From positions 1 to 64,000 of the forward strand of contig CAUZEA010000007.1 of the NCBI GenBank assembly GCA_963578605.1: DNA of 64,000 bases, given 5' to 3'. The position numbers and the translations under genes were made by a program. Under the pieces are notes generated by a model. That model saw only the letters and a program-made list of their open reading frames with translations, was not told the DNA's origin and searched no databases. This DNA is from JAKVCB01 sp963578605. GTDB lineage: Bacteria; Planctomycetota; Planctomycetia; Pirellulales; Lacipirellulaceae. Within the stretch, counting starts at the first letter, position 1. The number at the start of each line of letters is the position of its first letter. This document shows, one piece after another, positions 25,674 to 35,579 of this stretch.

Positions 25674-26648
25674 TCAATGATTCGGTGTTGGTGCTCGGTA
25701 ATCGTTCCAATCCACTTGGCTAAACCACTCGATCGTTGTTTCCAATCCCGCGCGAAGCGGAACGACGGGCTCCCATCCAAGCCTTTGCTTGGCTAAGGAA
25801 ATCTCTGGCTGTCGACGCTGGGGATCATCTTCGGGAAGAGGTTGATAGACGATTCTTGACTTTGCACCGGTGAGTTCAATGATGATCTGGGCCAATTCAT
25901 GAATTGAGAACTCGGTAGGATTGCCGAGGTTTACCGGCCCGATGAACTCGTCAGGACCATTCATCATCCGCATCATACCCTCGACGAGATCATCGCGGTA
26001 ACAGAAGGAGCGGGTTTGTGTCCCATCGCCGAAGAGGGTAATCTCCTCTCCGCGAAGTGCTTGACGAATGAAGTTCGAGATAACGCGACCGTCAAATGGA
26101 TGCATCCGCGGACCGAAGGTATTGAAAATACGCACAATCCGAATGTTAATGCCATTTGACCGATAGTAATCCATGAAAAGTGTTTCCGCAGCCCGCTTGC
26201 CCTCGTCATAACAGGCCCGTGGTCCGATGGGATTGACCGAGCCACGATAGTCTTCTGGTTGGGGGTGGACTTGCGGGTCGCCGTAGACTTCGCTGGTCGA
26301 AGCCTGGAGTATTTTTGCCTGGCACCGTCGCGCCATACCGAGCATATTGATCGCCCCCATGACTGACGTTTTCATCGTTTTAATGGGATTAAACTGGTAA
26401 TGGCCTGGCGCGGCTGGGCAGGCAAGATTGAAGATTTCGTCGACTTCCAGAAAGATTTCGCGCGTTATATCATGCCGAATCAGTTCAAAATTCGAGTGGT
26501 CGATCAAGTGAATCAGATTCGACTTTTGACTGGTGAAAAAGTTGTCGAGGCAAATGACATCATGCCCGTCCGCGACGAGTCGTTCACAGAGATGGGAGCC
26601 GAGAAATCCAGCTCCCCCAGTTACCAGGATGCGTTTGATCTGAGACAT
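25674..26648 (-). CDS. UDP-glucuronate decarboxylase (UDP-xylose synthase-like)
   Basis: A 324-residue extended short-chain dehydrogenase. The NAD-binding G-G-A-G-F-L-G-S-H lies at residues 11-19, the catalytic serine region is ASTSEVYGDP, and the Y-x3-K pair is in CYDEGKRAAE. The HDIT, FNLACPAAPGHYQ and RIFNTFGPRMHPFDGRV blocks are typical of UXS-type decarboxylases, which make UDP-xylose from UDP-glucuronate for surface polysaccharides. dTDP-glucose dehydratase-like activity is the alternative but less consistent with these blocks. It is transcribed in the same direction as dnaE, which lies upstream. Confidence 0.87.
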   Translation of the reverse strand: MSQIKRILVTGGAGFLGSHLCERLVADGHDVICLDNFFTSQKSNLIHLIDHSNFELIRHDITREIFLEVDEIFNLACPAAPGHYQFNPIKTMKTSVMGAINMLGMARRCQAKILQASTSEVYGDPQVHPQPEDYRGSVNPIGPRACYDEGKRAAETLFMDYYRSNGINIRIVRIFNTFGPRMHPFDGRVISNFIRQALRGEEITLFGDGTQTRSFCYRDDLVEGMMRMMNGPDEFIGPVNLGNPTEFSIHELAQIIIELTGAKSRIVYQPLPEDDPQRRQPEISLAKQRLGWEPVVPLRAGLETTIEWFSQVDWNDYRAPTPNH

Positions 26649-26783
26649 GAGTTGACCAGCTATTTTTTAAGGTTAAGTCGAAAGACCCGTGGTATCGCAA
26701 CGTTGACCGCCATCGAAAGATCTCCTTGGAGTGGGGAACATGACGCATGTACGTTTTGGGCCCATTGGTCCAAGCTCCATACA

Positions 26784-29700
26784 TCAGGTTCCCGAATAGG
26801 CTCGTCGCCGCTTGGGTGTTCGTCCGATCGGATGGGGTTGTGATGCGATCAGTCGAAAGTTACCTGGCCCGGCCAGCTCATTGAGGCGTTGCCGCAACTC
26901 CGGGTTGATTTCAACGCAATGGCTAGGGCAATCAAACGTGACGTTACTGCCATCGGAGAGGTCGAGGCGGATTTTCAGTGGTTTGTTGCCCGGATACCCG
27001 CGCACAATCTCGTGAAGTTTTTCCAGCCCGTTGGTTCCGTGAACGTCTTCCCGGAGCCGAATGATTGCACCGCTGGTGAATCTCGCAGGAAGGTCTTTCA
27101 ATGGGATTAATTCATTGACGATGAGGTTGGTCTCTTCGGCGCCGGGGCGACGGTCAATAGACCCGCGCAGCGTGAGGATGCAGTCAGCCTGAACCAGGTC
27201 ACCAAATTCAGCGAATTGCTCTGGCCACAAGATACACCGCACGATGCCGTCAAGATCTTCCAGATCCCACATTGCATACTTGCAAGGTACCCCAGGTCGC
27301 GGGTTCTTGGTATGTGAGAATTTGATTGCGGCCAACAGGCCTCCCACCAAAACCTCTGTACGATGCGGGAGGCTGGCCAACTGGTTACTGGTGTGGGAAC
27401 AAAACGTGCGCAGCAACACTTCGTGTTCGGCGAGCGGGTGGCCTGAGAGATAGAAGCCGAGGACTTCTTTTTCCAGGGTGAGTTTTTGTTTTTCATCGAA
27501 CGGAGGCACATCGGGCAGAGGGAGGTTGGCATCTTCGGGTTCCGCGTCGTCGACTTCATCGAAAAGGCTCTTTTGTCCACTCCGGCGATCGGTTAACACG
27601 GCAGCGCCACATTGCATCGCCCGTTCGACTCCTGCCAGGAGCCCAGCCCGCTGCTGGCTGAGTGGGTCAAAGGTACCGGCCTTGATGAGCGTTTCGATCG
27701 CCGCTCGATTACAATTCTGCGGATTGACCCGCTCACAAAAATCAAAGAGGCTTGAAAACGGTCCTCCTTTTTTGCGAGCGGCAACGATGGCATTTGCAGC
27801 GTTGCCGCCACATCCTTTAATCGCACTGAGACCGAACAGTATTTTGGTATCTTGCACGACAAAATCGGTGATAGATTCCTGCACACTTGGCGGCATGACT
27901 TCGATGCCCATCCGACGACAGTCCTCCAAATGTTCAACGAGCGAATCCTTATTCTTGAAATTGCGACCAGGAATATCACCCGACAACAAGGCCGCCATGA
28001 ATTCAACTGGATGGTGAGCTTTCAAATAACCAGTCATGTAAGCAATCAAAGCATAGGAAGTCGAATGCGATTTATTAAATCCGTAGCCGGCAAACTTTTC
28101 GATCAGATTGAACAACTTTTCAGCCTTTGACTTGTCGAGACCTTTCTCCTGGGAGCCTGAAATAAACTGTTCGCGAAACTTGGCAATGTCCGCTAGTTTC
28201 TTCTTGCTAATGGCTTTGATACATGTATAAGCGTTGGCCAACTGGATACCACCAAGGCGATTGAGAATACGCATGACCTGTTCTTGGTAAACCATCACCC
28301 CATGCGTTTCACCCAACACGTCTTCCATGACCGGATGCGGGTATTCAGCCTGCTTTCGGCCACGTTTGACGTCGATATACTCATCGACCATTCCGCCCTC
28401 TAGCGGACCTGGCCGGTAGAGGGCATTGGTCGCGATGATGTCCGAGAAGCTGTCAGGTCGCATGCGTTGCAACAAATCACGGATTCCGCCACTTTCGAAC
28501 TGGAAAATACCCTTGGTTTCACCGCGGCAGAAAAGGGCAAAAGTTTCCGGATCATCGAGTGGGAACTTGTAGGGATCGATCCGTTTACCGGTCGACTGTT
28601 CCACAAGATCGATACTTTTGGCCAGAATTGTCAGGTTTCGAAGACCAAGGAAATCCATTTTCAGCAGGCCGGCTCGTTCTACATCTCCCATAGCCCACTG
28701 CGTGATAACTTCTGTTTTGCCCTTAACTCGCTGCACGGGAACGTATTGGTCGATTGGTTTTTCGGCAATGACGACCGCTGCTGCATGCGTACCAACGTTG
28801 CGAGCGAGGCCCTCAATGTTGCGGGCAAGGTCTATCAGTTCACGGACTTCCCCATCTTCAGCATAAGTTTTTCCAAGTTCCATACTATTAGTGAGGGCAT
28901 CATCGAGCGTCATGCCCAGTTGTTCCGGAAACATAGCCACGATCTGGTCAACGCGCCAAATCGGCATGCCGAGAGCACGCCCGACATCGCGAATAGCCGC
29001 GCGTGCTGCTAACGTGCCAAAGGTACCAATCTGGGCGACGTTCGCGGCACCATATTTATCTTTGACGTATTGAATCACTTCGCCCCGGCGTTCCTTACAG
29101 AAATCAATATCGATATCAGGGGCCTCGCGACGGCTCTCATCGAGAAACCGCTCAAACAAGAGATCATATTTCAGCGGGCACACGTGACTAAGGTCGAGGG
29201 CATGACAAACCAGTGATCCAACCCCCGATCCGCGGGCCGTACAAGGAATGTGTTGTTCAACCGCGTAGCGGACAAAGTCCCAAACAATGAGAAAATAGTC
29301 GGCGAACCCCAACTTCTCGATGACATGCAACTCGCGATTGAGTCGAACAACGACCCCCTCTGCCAGTTCGCCTGAATCGGGGTCTTCGTGCTGCCACCGC
29401 TGCGGGATATCGCAGTAACGCTTCTTCAGGCCGTCGATGCAAAGTTCCCTCAAGTACCCAGCGGGTGATTTCGCTTCCGGCGGTGTAAATGTAGGAAAGT
29501 GCCGTTGGTCGAGATTGAGATCAAGATCTACGCTGTCGGCAATCTGCTGGCTGCGGGCAACCGTTTCCTCCAGGCCGTGGAAGGTTGCGTACATTTCCTC
29601 CGGACTACGCAGGTAGAACTGGTCACCCTCCATCTTCATTCGGTTCGTATCCGTGCGAAACTTGCCGGTGTTGATACAGAGCAGCACGTCCTGGGCTTCG

Positions 29701-30362
29701 GCATCCTCGCGGAGGATGTAGTGGCAATCGCAAGTGGCAACCAGCGGCAAACCCATGTGGTGGGCTAAATCGACTGAAAGTTCCAGCGCCGCTTTCTGGA
29801 TGTCAAGGCCGTTGTCTTGGATTTCAATGAAGTAACGGTCCCCGAAAAGTTTGTGGAACCAACTGGCAATCTCGGCACCCTGTGCGCGGGCCTCATCTGC
29901 TGAGTTGCCGGCCAGCAGGGTGCGACTCAATTCGCCGGAAACACAGCCGCTCAAACAAATCAGACCCTCGTTGTGTTCCTGTAGCAAGTTACGATCAATC
30001 CGCGGCTTGTGGTAGAAGCCTTCCAGAAACGCCTTACTCGACAACTGCAAGAGGTTTTCGAATCCGGTCCGATTCTGAGCCAGCAATGTCAGATGGTACG
30101 ACGAGTCCTTGGTGCCACTGGTTTTGTTGAACCGACTTTCAGGGGCAATGTAGGCCTCATAGCCCACAATCGGGTTTAATCCCTGGTTGCGACACGATTG
30201 GTAAAACTCAAGTGCTCCATAGAGGTTGCCATGATCGGTCAGCGACAAGGCGTTCATGCCGAGTGCTTTGGCTCGAGCAACTAATTCCTCGATGGGACTG
30301 GCTCCATCCAACAAACTGTAGTGGCTATGACAATGCAGATGCGCGAACGAACGGGCACTCAC
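26784..30362 (-). CDS. dnaE: DNA polymerase III alpha subunit
   Basis: A 1192-residue replicative polymerase of the DnaE class. The PHP domain opens with HLHCHSHYSLLDG (residues 8-20). The palm carries catalytic aspartates in APDIDIDFCKERR (about residue 410). The finger and tau-binding regions follow (GYGFNKSHSTSYALIAYMTGYLKAHHP), then a C-terminal OB fold (EVLVGGLLAAIKFSHTKN). Translation starts at a GTG (30360-30362) with AAGGAG eight bases upstream, a strong ribosome-binding site that decides the start. The length and motif order are normal, so the gene is intact. It lies upstream of the nucleotide-sugar gene and downstream of an FHA gene on the same strand. Confidence 0.96.
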   Translation of the reverse strand: MSARSFAHLHCHSHYSLLDGASPIEELVARAKALGMNALSLTDHGNLYGALEFYQSCRNQGLNPIVGYEAYIAPESRFNKTSGTKDSSYHLTLLAQNRTGFENLLQLSSKAFLEGFYHKPRIDRNLLQEHNEGLICLSGCVSGELSRTLLAGNSADEARAQGAEIASWFHKLFGDRYFIEIQDNGLDIQKAALELSVDLAHHMGLPLVATCDCHYILREDAEAQDVLLCINTGKFRTDTNRMKMEGDQFYLRSPEEMYATFHGLEETVARSQQIADSVDLDLNLDQRHFPTFTPPEAKSPAGYLRELCIDGLKKRYCDIPQRWQHEDPDSGELAEGVVVRLNRELHVIEKLGFADYFLIVWDFVRYAVEQHIPCTARGSGVGSLVCHALDLSHVCPLKYDLLFERFLDESRREAPDIDIDFCKERRGEVIQYVKDKYGAANVAQIGTFGTLAARAAIRDVGRALGMPIWRVDQIVAMFPEQLGMTLDDALTNSMELGKTYAEDGEVRELIDLARNIEGLARNVGTHAAAVVIAEKPIDQYVPVQRVKGKTEVITQWAMGDVERAGLLKMDFLGLRNLTILAKSIDLVEQSTGKRIDPYKFPLDDPETFALFCRGETKGIFQFESGGIRDLLQRMRPDSFSDIIATNALYRPGPLEGGMVDEYIDVKRGRKQAEYPHPVMEDVLGETHGVMVYQEQVMRILNRLGGIQLANAYTCIKAISKKKLADIAKFREQFISGSQEKGLDKSKAEKLFNLIEKFAGYGFNKSHSTSYALIAYMTGYLKAHHPVEFMAALLSGDIPGRNFKNKDSLVEHLEDCRRMGIEVMPPSVQESITDFVVQDTKILFGLSAIKGCGGNAANAIVAARKKGGPFSSLFDFCERVNPQNCNRAAIETLIKAGTFDPLSQQRAGLLAGVERAMQCGAAVLTDRRSGQKSLFDEVDDAEPEDANLPLPDVPPFDEKQKLTLEKEVLGFYLSGHPLAEHEVLLRTFCSHTSNQLASLPHRTEVLVGGLLAAIKFSHTKNPRPGVPCKYAMWDLEDLDGIVRCILWPEQFAEFGDLVQADCILTLRGSIDRRPGAEETNLIVNELIPLKDLPARFTSGAIIRLREDVHGTNGLEKLHEIVRGYPGNKPLKIRLDLSDGSNVTFDCPSHCVEINPELRQRLNELAGPGNFRLIASQPHPIGRTPKRRRAYSGT

Positions 30363-30526
30363 AACGGCTCCTTCCCATTACGGAACAAACGTACACCAAA
30401 CTGGCGGAACTGCTATTCTACCGCGCGGCCCACCCATAGCAATTGGAAGGGCACCCGATTGATGTTTGCTGTGGGCCAACCGGAACGCTCGGTTGCGTGA
30501 TTGGAATCCCGCCAGGCGACGCTCAG

Positions 30527-31207
30527 CTATTGCGTGTCCGGTTCGCCAATTTTGCGAAGATATCCGGCCAATTGAGCCTGGATGTCGAGGAGTTCTTGCC
30601 ACTGGCCAAAGTTAAAGCGGACGTCCTGGCTCGATTCGGAGAACACCACTGACTGGATCAGGGTGCGTGTCCGCAAATGAATATACTCCAGCAGTTCCGA
30701 AACCTGGGCTGCCTGCCCCGGAGTCAGCCGTTGGGGCAATTCTGGAGGTAGCGGTATGTGCAATGTACTTTGAAGGTTCTCCGAGGCACCCCACTGCAGT
30801 TCAAAATCAAGCGATGACGATTCCAACTGCGCAGCGAGCTGATCGGTATCGATTCCCTCGGTAGGAGGAATACCGTCGCCGCGAAGTTCATCCAGTCGGA
30901 CCGCAATCTGGTCCCGAGTTCCGTATAGCAATACCGAGCGCCCGACGGAAATTACATCGCCATAACGTAAAATCCGCAGTTGTGTCTCCTCACCGTTAAC
31001 CCGCGTGCCGTTGGTGCTTTCCAGGTCCGTTAAAACCAGTTTTTCCTGGTCTTCCTGAATCTTGACATGGAATCGGCTAATTCGCTCATCATTAAGCCGA
31101 ACCGAATTACCTTCTTCGCGACCGATTGTGACGGGTGTGGGTAGATTATGATAGGCCCGCCCGCGGTCGGCGCCATCGAGAACTCGGAGTGTGACGTGAG
31201 GTATCAT
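30527..31207 (-). CDS. FHA-domain protein
   Basis: A 226-residue cytosolic protein. The forkhead-associated domain covers about residues 5-95: VTIGREEGNSVRL, ERISRFHVKI, LTDLESTNGTRVNG, and LRYGDVISVG. The Arg, Ser-Arg-x-His and Asn-Gly residues that bind phosphothreonine are all present. The C-terminal half is an unrecognised, probably helical region (LTPGQAAQVSELLEYIHLRTRTL). It should read out Ser/Thr kinase signalling. Two kinase genes in this window are broken, so its partner is probably elsewhere. It is upstream of dnaE on the same strand, 164 bp away. Confidence 0.85.
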   Translation of the reverse strand: MIPHVTLRVLDGADRGRAYHNLPTPVTIGREEGNSVRLNDERISRFHVKIQEDQEKLVLTDLESTNGTRVNGEETQLRILRYGDVISVGRSVLLYGTRDQIAVRLDELRGDGIPPTEGIDTDQLAAQLESSSLDFELQWGASENLQSTLHIPLPPELPQRLTPGQAAQVSELLEYIHLRTRTLIQSVVFSESSQDVRFNFGQWQELLDIQAQLAGYLRKIGEPDTQ

Positions 31208-31546
31208 ACGGTAAGGGCGGGCAAGAGCTTGAGGTCTTTCGGGGTAGTCATGCAGGCGAGAATATTTTTACAGGTTCCACGTCAGCATTCCACATTCCAC
31301 GTCAGCAACTACCTGACTGTCAATTATCTCACGCTGCAAGACCATGAGCAAGCCGAGCCGTGTGGACCGATTTTGCTCTTCTGGACCGATTGCCCTCAAT
31401 GGCAACAGCAAATTCGGTCCCCTTCTAAAGCACAACAACGCAGAGAATACCGACATTTTGCAAATCGAGTTGAAGGCGATCACCAAAATTCGCCAAAACG
31501 CAAGTCTGCGGTCAGAGTCCGTCGTTATCATCGATCGTGTTGACCT
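31208..31546. other. Gap with short duplication, 339 bp
   Basis: Past the pseudogene frame the sequence loses recognisable homology and looks less GC-rich. A TTCCACGTCAGCA unit is repeated twice near 31275-31310. No gene is supported. Confidence 0.4.
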
Positions 31547-32497
31547 GCCCCCCTTAACCGCGTCCATTCCCTGTGTGAGCACAATCAGATCCAGATAGAG
31601 CCGCTTGGGATCACCGGGTGCCGTGCACATCTCGAAGAACAGCGGCAGCCAGGTCGTGATCGGTCGGGATTGCAGCGGGTAGAGGGTGCCATTGTAGAAC
31701 GCCCACTCGATGTCAACAGGGTGGCCGACATGGGACTCGACCGATTCGGCCAAGGCAGCCACTTGGAGGGCCTGCGCGTCGGTCAGTGCTGGCGCGTCGG
31801 GGTGATTGTTGGGACGCTGCTCGGTCCCCCCGTCGGATCGCAGCCACACCGCGTGCGCCTTGGCGGCCACCTGGCGGTCGAGGATTTCCTGCGCGACCTT
31901 GTCGACGGCGTACGTGTCGGGCGTGACCTGGCCCGTCACCACCGTTTCACCCAGACCGAAGTTGGCGTTGATCACCGCTTCGTCGTAGGCGTTGTTCTGC
32001 GGGTTCAACGAAAACGCCACCCCACTGGCCTCGCTGGCGATCTGCTATTGGACGATCACCGCGATGCGGGGGTTGTCGAGCGGGAGCTGGTTCTGTTGCT
32101 TGTAGGTGACCACCCGTTCGTCCAGCAGCGAGGTAAAGCAGCTGACCAGAGCCGCTTCCAGTGTCTTCCGGATCACACCGAGTGTGGTCTCATACCCGCC
32201 CGCAAAACTGGCCGTTGCCAGGTCTTCTTCGGGAGACGACGACCGCACGGCCAGCAGCGTCTCCTCGGCAAACTGGCCCAGCGCATGATCCAGGTCGCTA
32301 CGCTGGACTGCCGACAGCGCGAGTCTGCTGCAAAGGTCCTGCAGCGCGTCGCAATACGGTTTGAGCAAAGGGCCCGTGGCAGGTGCGTCTGCGGAATCCG
32401 CAGCGGCGACTTCCAACAGCTCACTCCAGAGCGGACTCTGTTGGATCGTCTCCAGCCAGGGGGCGAAGAAATCGACCCCCAGCACAAACCCGTCCAC
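31547..32497 (-). pseudogene. Remnant of a PEP-synthase-like gene
   Basis: This frame resembles the PEP/pyruvate-binding ATP-grasp domain of phosphoenolpyruvate synthase or pyruvate phosphate dikinase. VDGFVLGVDFFAPWL lies near the start, then VRSSSPEEDLATASFAGGYET, NANFGLGETVV, LQSRPITTW and APGDPKRLYLDL. It is interrupted by TAG at 32045-32047, in the stretch reading AVIVQ-stop-QIASEASGVAFS. It lacks the start of the domain and everything beyond the end of it (the swivelling histidine and C-terminal domains). Upstream frames meet stops within 50 bp. The stretch is visibly more GC-rich than its neighbours, hinting at a separate origin. It is clearly non-functional as a full enzyme. Confidence 0.8.
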
Positions 32498-32931
32498 GGC
32501 GCCCCGCGGAGGAAGTGGCCTGCGATTTCAGTCCCCTGCGGATTCACCCCTGACGGACGACCGGTGGGTGTTCAAATCGCGGGAAGACATCATGACGACT
32601 TCGGGGTCCTGCAATTAGCCTTTGCTTTTCAACAGGCAACCGAATTCTGGAAAGAGAGACCCAGCATTGCAGGTTGACGCGGGGACTTGCATGCCGGACA
32701 GAATCTGGCACAAGGAAAGCGTACGCGATGGGTGTGAGCCAGTTTTTTCCTGCCGCTGAACGTTACCGAGTCCCCGCTCAGGGGAGAACGGTTGGGGACG
32801 CAGGATGCCAATTTCTGTCGCTGCAGGAAAAGCAACCGCTGTGGGAAAAGCAACGATTGTGCCCCGCGGGAAGCCCTCTTGTCGCTCTGCAGGCCAGATC
32901 GAAATTTGGCTTCGCGCCGAACATGACCCAA
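32498..32931. other. Intergenic region, 434 bp
   Basis: This lies between the PEP-synthase remnant and the end of purH. The first 50 bp may be further pseudogene debris (peptide fragments such as EIAGHFLRGAP in another frame). Nothing else is recognised. Confidence 0.4.
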
Positions 32932-34521
32932 TCAATGCCGAAAATGTCGCTGTCCGGTCAACAGCATTGGCAAACCATGTTCGTCGCATGCGGTGATCAC
33001 TTCGTCATCGCGTCGTGATCCGCCAGGTTGAACCACCGCGACGATGCCAGCCCGAGCCGCAATATGAATCGAATCGTCGAAAGGAAAAAATGCGTCCGAA
33101 GCAAGCACGGCCCCCGAGCTTCGCTCACCAGCTTTGCGAATTGCGATTTCGACGGAATCGACACGGCTCATTTGACCGGCTCCAACGCCCACCAATCCGC
33201 AGTCTTTGACGAGCACAATCGCATTCGATTTCACATGTCGACATATTGCCCAGGCAAACTTCAAGTTTGCCAACTGCTCTTCGGTAGCCTGTTGCTCGGT
33301 AGGCTGTTGCCAGTCCGACACCTCGTCGGCATGATCATCGGCTTGCTGGACAAGGTAACCCCCAGAGATGGACCGTATTTGAAGAGTCCCTGCGCCCGGA
33401 TCGACTTCCCCCACTTTAAGCAACCGGACATTGGTCCGCCATTTTGGCTTGGTTGTAAGAATCTCCAAGGCCGCTGGTTCGAAATTGGGGGCAATGATCG
33501 CCTCGACAAACTTGCCTGGCTCGGCAAGGCATTCCGCAGCCGCCACGTCAACTGGCGCATTGAAGCCGAGGATCGATCCAAAGGCACTGGCTGGATCGCC
33601 ATCCCACGCCTTCTGGGTTGCCGTACCGAGTGTCGGGGCGGTCGCAGCACCGCATGGGTTGTTGTGTTTCAAAACGACGACACTTGGCGTCGGCAGAGAC
33701 CAGGCGGCTGCCAGCGCCGCATCCAAATCGAGCAAATTGTTATAGGAAAGCTCCTTGCCGTTGAGCTGCTCAGCCCGAACCAGACTGTTGGGATCGGCAT
33801 CGATCGACGCGTAAAGTGCTGCCGACTGATGAGGGTTTTCGCCATAGCGGAGGGTTACCCGGTGCGTGGCCGTCAGGCTCAGCCTACGTTCAAAGCAATC
33901 TGTTGAGGGTTTGTCGGCGTTGCCTGTACCCGGCCGGGCAAAATAGCTGGCAATAGCGGCATCGTAAGTAGCCATGTGCGCAAAAGCCGCTCCTGCCAAC
34001 TCGCGACGCAAGGCATCGCTAACACCACCATGCGATTCGATTTCGGTGCGGATTGCCGGGTACTGGGAAGGCGAACTGGCGATGGCCACGTAGGCATGGT
34101 TCTTGGCGGCCCCGCGAACGAGGGTGGGTCCCCCAATGTCGATCTGCTCGATCGCCTCGGCAGGGCTCACGCCCGGCCGTGAAATCGTTGATTCGAACGG
34201 ATAGAGGTTGACCACGACCAGCCCGAAGGGAACAACGCCATGTGCTGCCATGGCGTCCAAGTCTTCCCGGTGATCGGTGCGTCCCAGGATCCCACCATGG
34301 ATTTTCGGATGCAGGGTTTTGATCCGTCCATCCATCATCTCGGGAAATCCGGTATAAGCAGCAACTTCCTGGACCGGGATGCCGGCGGCCTCCAGGTGGC
34401 GGCGTGTTCCCCCGCTGGCGTAGATCGTAATCCCGGCTGCCGCGAGTCCTCTGGCGAACTCGGTGAGCCCCGTCTTGTCACTAACACTAATCAGAGCATT
34501 TTGAATCTGTGGGTTCGACAT
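32932..34521 (-). CDS. purH: Bifunctional AICAR formyltransferase/IMP cyclohydrolase
   Basis: A 529-residue enzyme for the last two steps of purine synthesis (AICAR to FAICAR to IMP). The N-terminal MGS-like cyclohydrolase domain has ALISVSDKTGL, YASGGTRRHLEAAG and MDGRIKTLHPKIHGGIL. The C-terminal transformylase domain has LRYGENPHQSAALY, the catalytic KHNNPCG and SNAIVLVKD, and ends FRH. The start ATG has AGGA ten bases upstream. The length is normal and the gene appears intact. Its upstream region also holds a structured intergenic segment on the other strand. Confidence 0.96.
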   Translation of the reverse strand: MSNPQIQNALISVSDKTGLTEFARGLAAAGITIYASGGTRRHLEAAGIPVQEVAAYTGFPEMMDGRIKTLHPKIHGGILGRTDHREDLDAMAAHGVVPFGLVVVNLYPFESTISRPGVSPAEAIEQIDIGGPTLVRGAAKNHAYVAIASSPSQYPAIRTEIESHGGVSDALRRELAGAAFAHMATYDAAIASYFARPGTGNADKPSTDCFERRLSLTATHRVTLRYGENPHQSAALYASIDADPNSLVRAEQLNGKELSYNNLLDLDAALAAAWSLPTPSVVVLKHNNPCGAATAPTLGTATQKAWDGDPASAFGSILGFNAPVDVAAAECLAEPGKFVEAIIAPNFEPAALEILTTKPKWRTNVRLLKVGEVDPGAGTLQIRSISGGYLVQQADDHADEVSDWQQPTEQQATEEQLANLKFAWAICRHVKSNAIVLVKDCGLVGVGAGQMSRVDSVEIAIRKAGERSSGAVLASDAFFPFDDSIHIAARAGIVAVVQPGGSRRDDEVITACDEHGLPMLLTGQRHFRH

Positions 34522-34700
34522 CGCTTCTTCCTGAGCAAAGTGGGTCGCCCCGGGGCAGGAGCGGGAAGCTGAAAAATGAGTGGTTTCTGTCGGTCCCGCC
34601 GGTCAAAAAAGGGCGGAAACGAGCCAAGAAACCGAACCTTCCTGGGCATCATCACGTAGAAATTGGGAATGAGAAAAACGAGTGACCAAGGCACTGCCGG

Positions 34701-34891
34701 AATCTACCCCCCCCCCCGCAGCGGTAGTGCCAGGTGCTTCTGGCGCGCCCAATCAATTCTGCACATGCCCCGCGGAACAGAGCGCGTCACGATAGCATCT
34801 CCCGTCACCCCTTTCAATGTACTGCCCCGGGCCACCGTCCTCCCCCCCCTCCACCCGGGACCGGAACAACGAAGGGGTGACGGTTTTTTTT
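34701..34891 (+). ncRNA. Candidate structured RNA ending in a terminator
   Basis: No ORF is supported here, but hairpins are stacked. CTACC/GGTAG flanks an 11-C tract (34707-34717), then GCCAG/CTGGC follows. A perfect 12-bp stem, CCGTCACCCCTT (34802-34813) with AAGGGGTGACGG (34872-34883), encloses two CCCGGG copies that can pair, and is followed at once by eight T (34884-34891). The T run sets the strand. No known RNA family (SRP RNA, RNase P, tmRNA, ZTP riboswitch) matched by eye. It could instead be just a long-loop terminator. The 5' end is a guess. Confidence 0.4.
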
Positions 34892-35579
34892 GCGGCTGGA
34901 TTTGGCCAAAACCGAGGTCGAGGTGAAGTGGTTCGGCCCGGTTTTTCCGGTGGCATCGGCGCGGCAAAGGGACCGTGAATCGCTTTGTCGATATTCTTGC
35001 GTCATTTGACGGAACCGTTTGAGTTGCGATTACGTAACTAAGGTCGGAACTGGCACAACGCCTTTAATTCGGCGCTGGGAAAATGAATTCTCAGTCAGTG
35101 AATGGCACGACGCTGCATTCTATGGCTTTAAAGATTGTATGGCTCGCAAGCCCGCCCCGCAAAACGCTCGCCCACGTTAGCTGGCCAGTTGTGGTAATGA
35201 CAAGGCTGACCGGCATCCCGAACCATGGCGACACGCGAGGCGTGTAAACGGTCAAAACGGGTTGACTCAAAGAATCATTGCGGAACTTTTTTGCGTCGTT
35301 GTCCAACCAAACGTTACAGCCTGTATCAGTTTGCACCGCTTGTAACAAGTGCATGGCGCGCTCGCGAGAAAGTGTGTTGTAGTTCTTTGACTCGCGCGCA
35401 TTCGTGATCTATATTCACGGTGTCCCCCATGCTGGACCCTCTTGGCCCAAATCCGGTTACCCGGTCGAACCGTTACAATCGGTTGGTTAACCCCGCTAGC
35501 CGGCCAAGTGTGTTAAAACAGCGCGAAAGCCACCTCTCACGTGTCACGGAATGAACGCATGACGTTTGGGTTTGAATTA
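34892..35579. other. Intergenic region, 688 bp
   Basis: A weak AAAACCG/CGGTTTT inverted repeat follows the T run (about 34909-34966). No gene is recognised before the protease. The 5' region of the protease gene should carry its promoter, which I cannot place. Confidence 0.4.

Noticed and set aside
31670..32677. 335-codon plus-strand ORF
   Set aside because: It lies antisense to a recognisable PEP-synthase remnant in GC-rich DNA, where long chance ORFs are expected, and has no recognisable motif.
34522..34900. ZTP-type riboswitch upstream of purH
   Set aside because: The conserved ZTP core could not be found on the purH strand; the strong hairpin-plus-T signal points the other way.
34663..34926. 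Proline-rich 87-codon ORF
   Set aside because: It overlaps the poly-C tract and hairpins and lacks a ribosome-binding site or protein-like composition.
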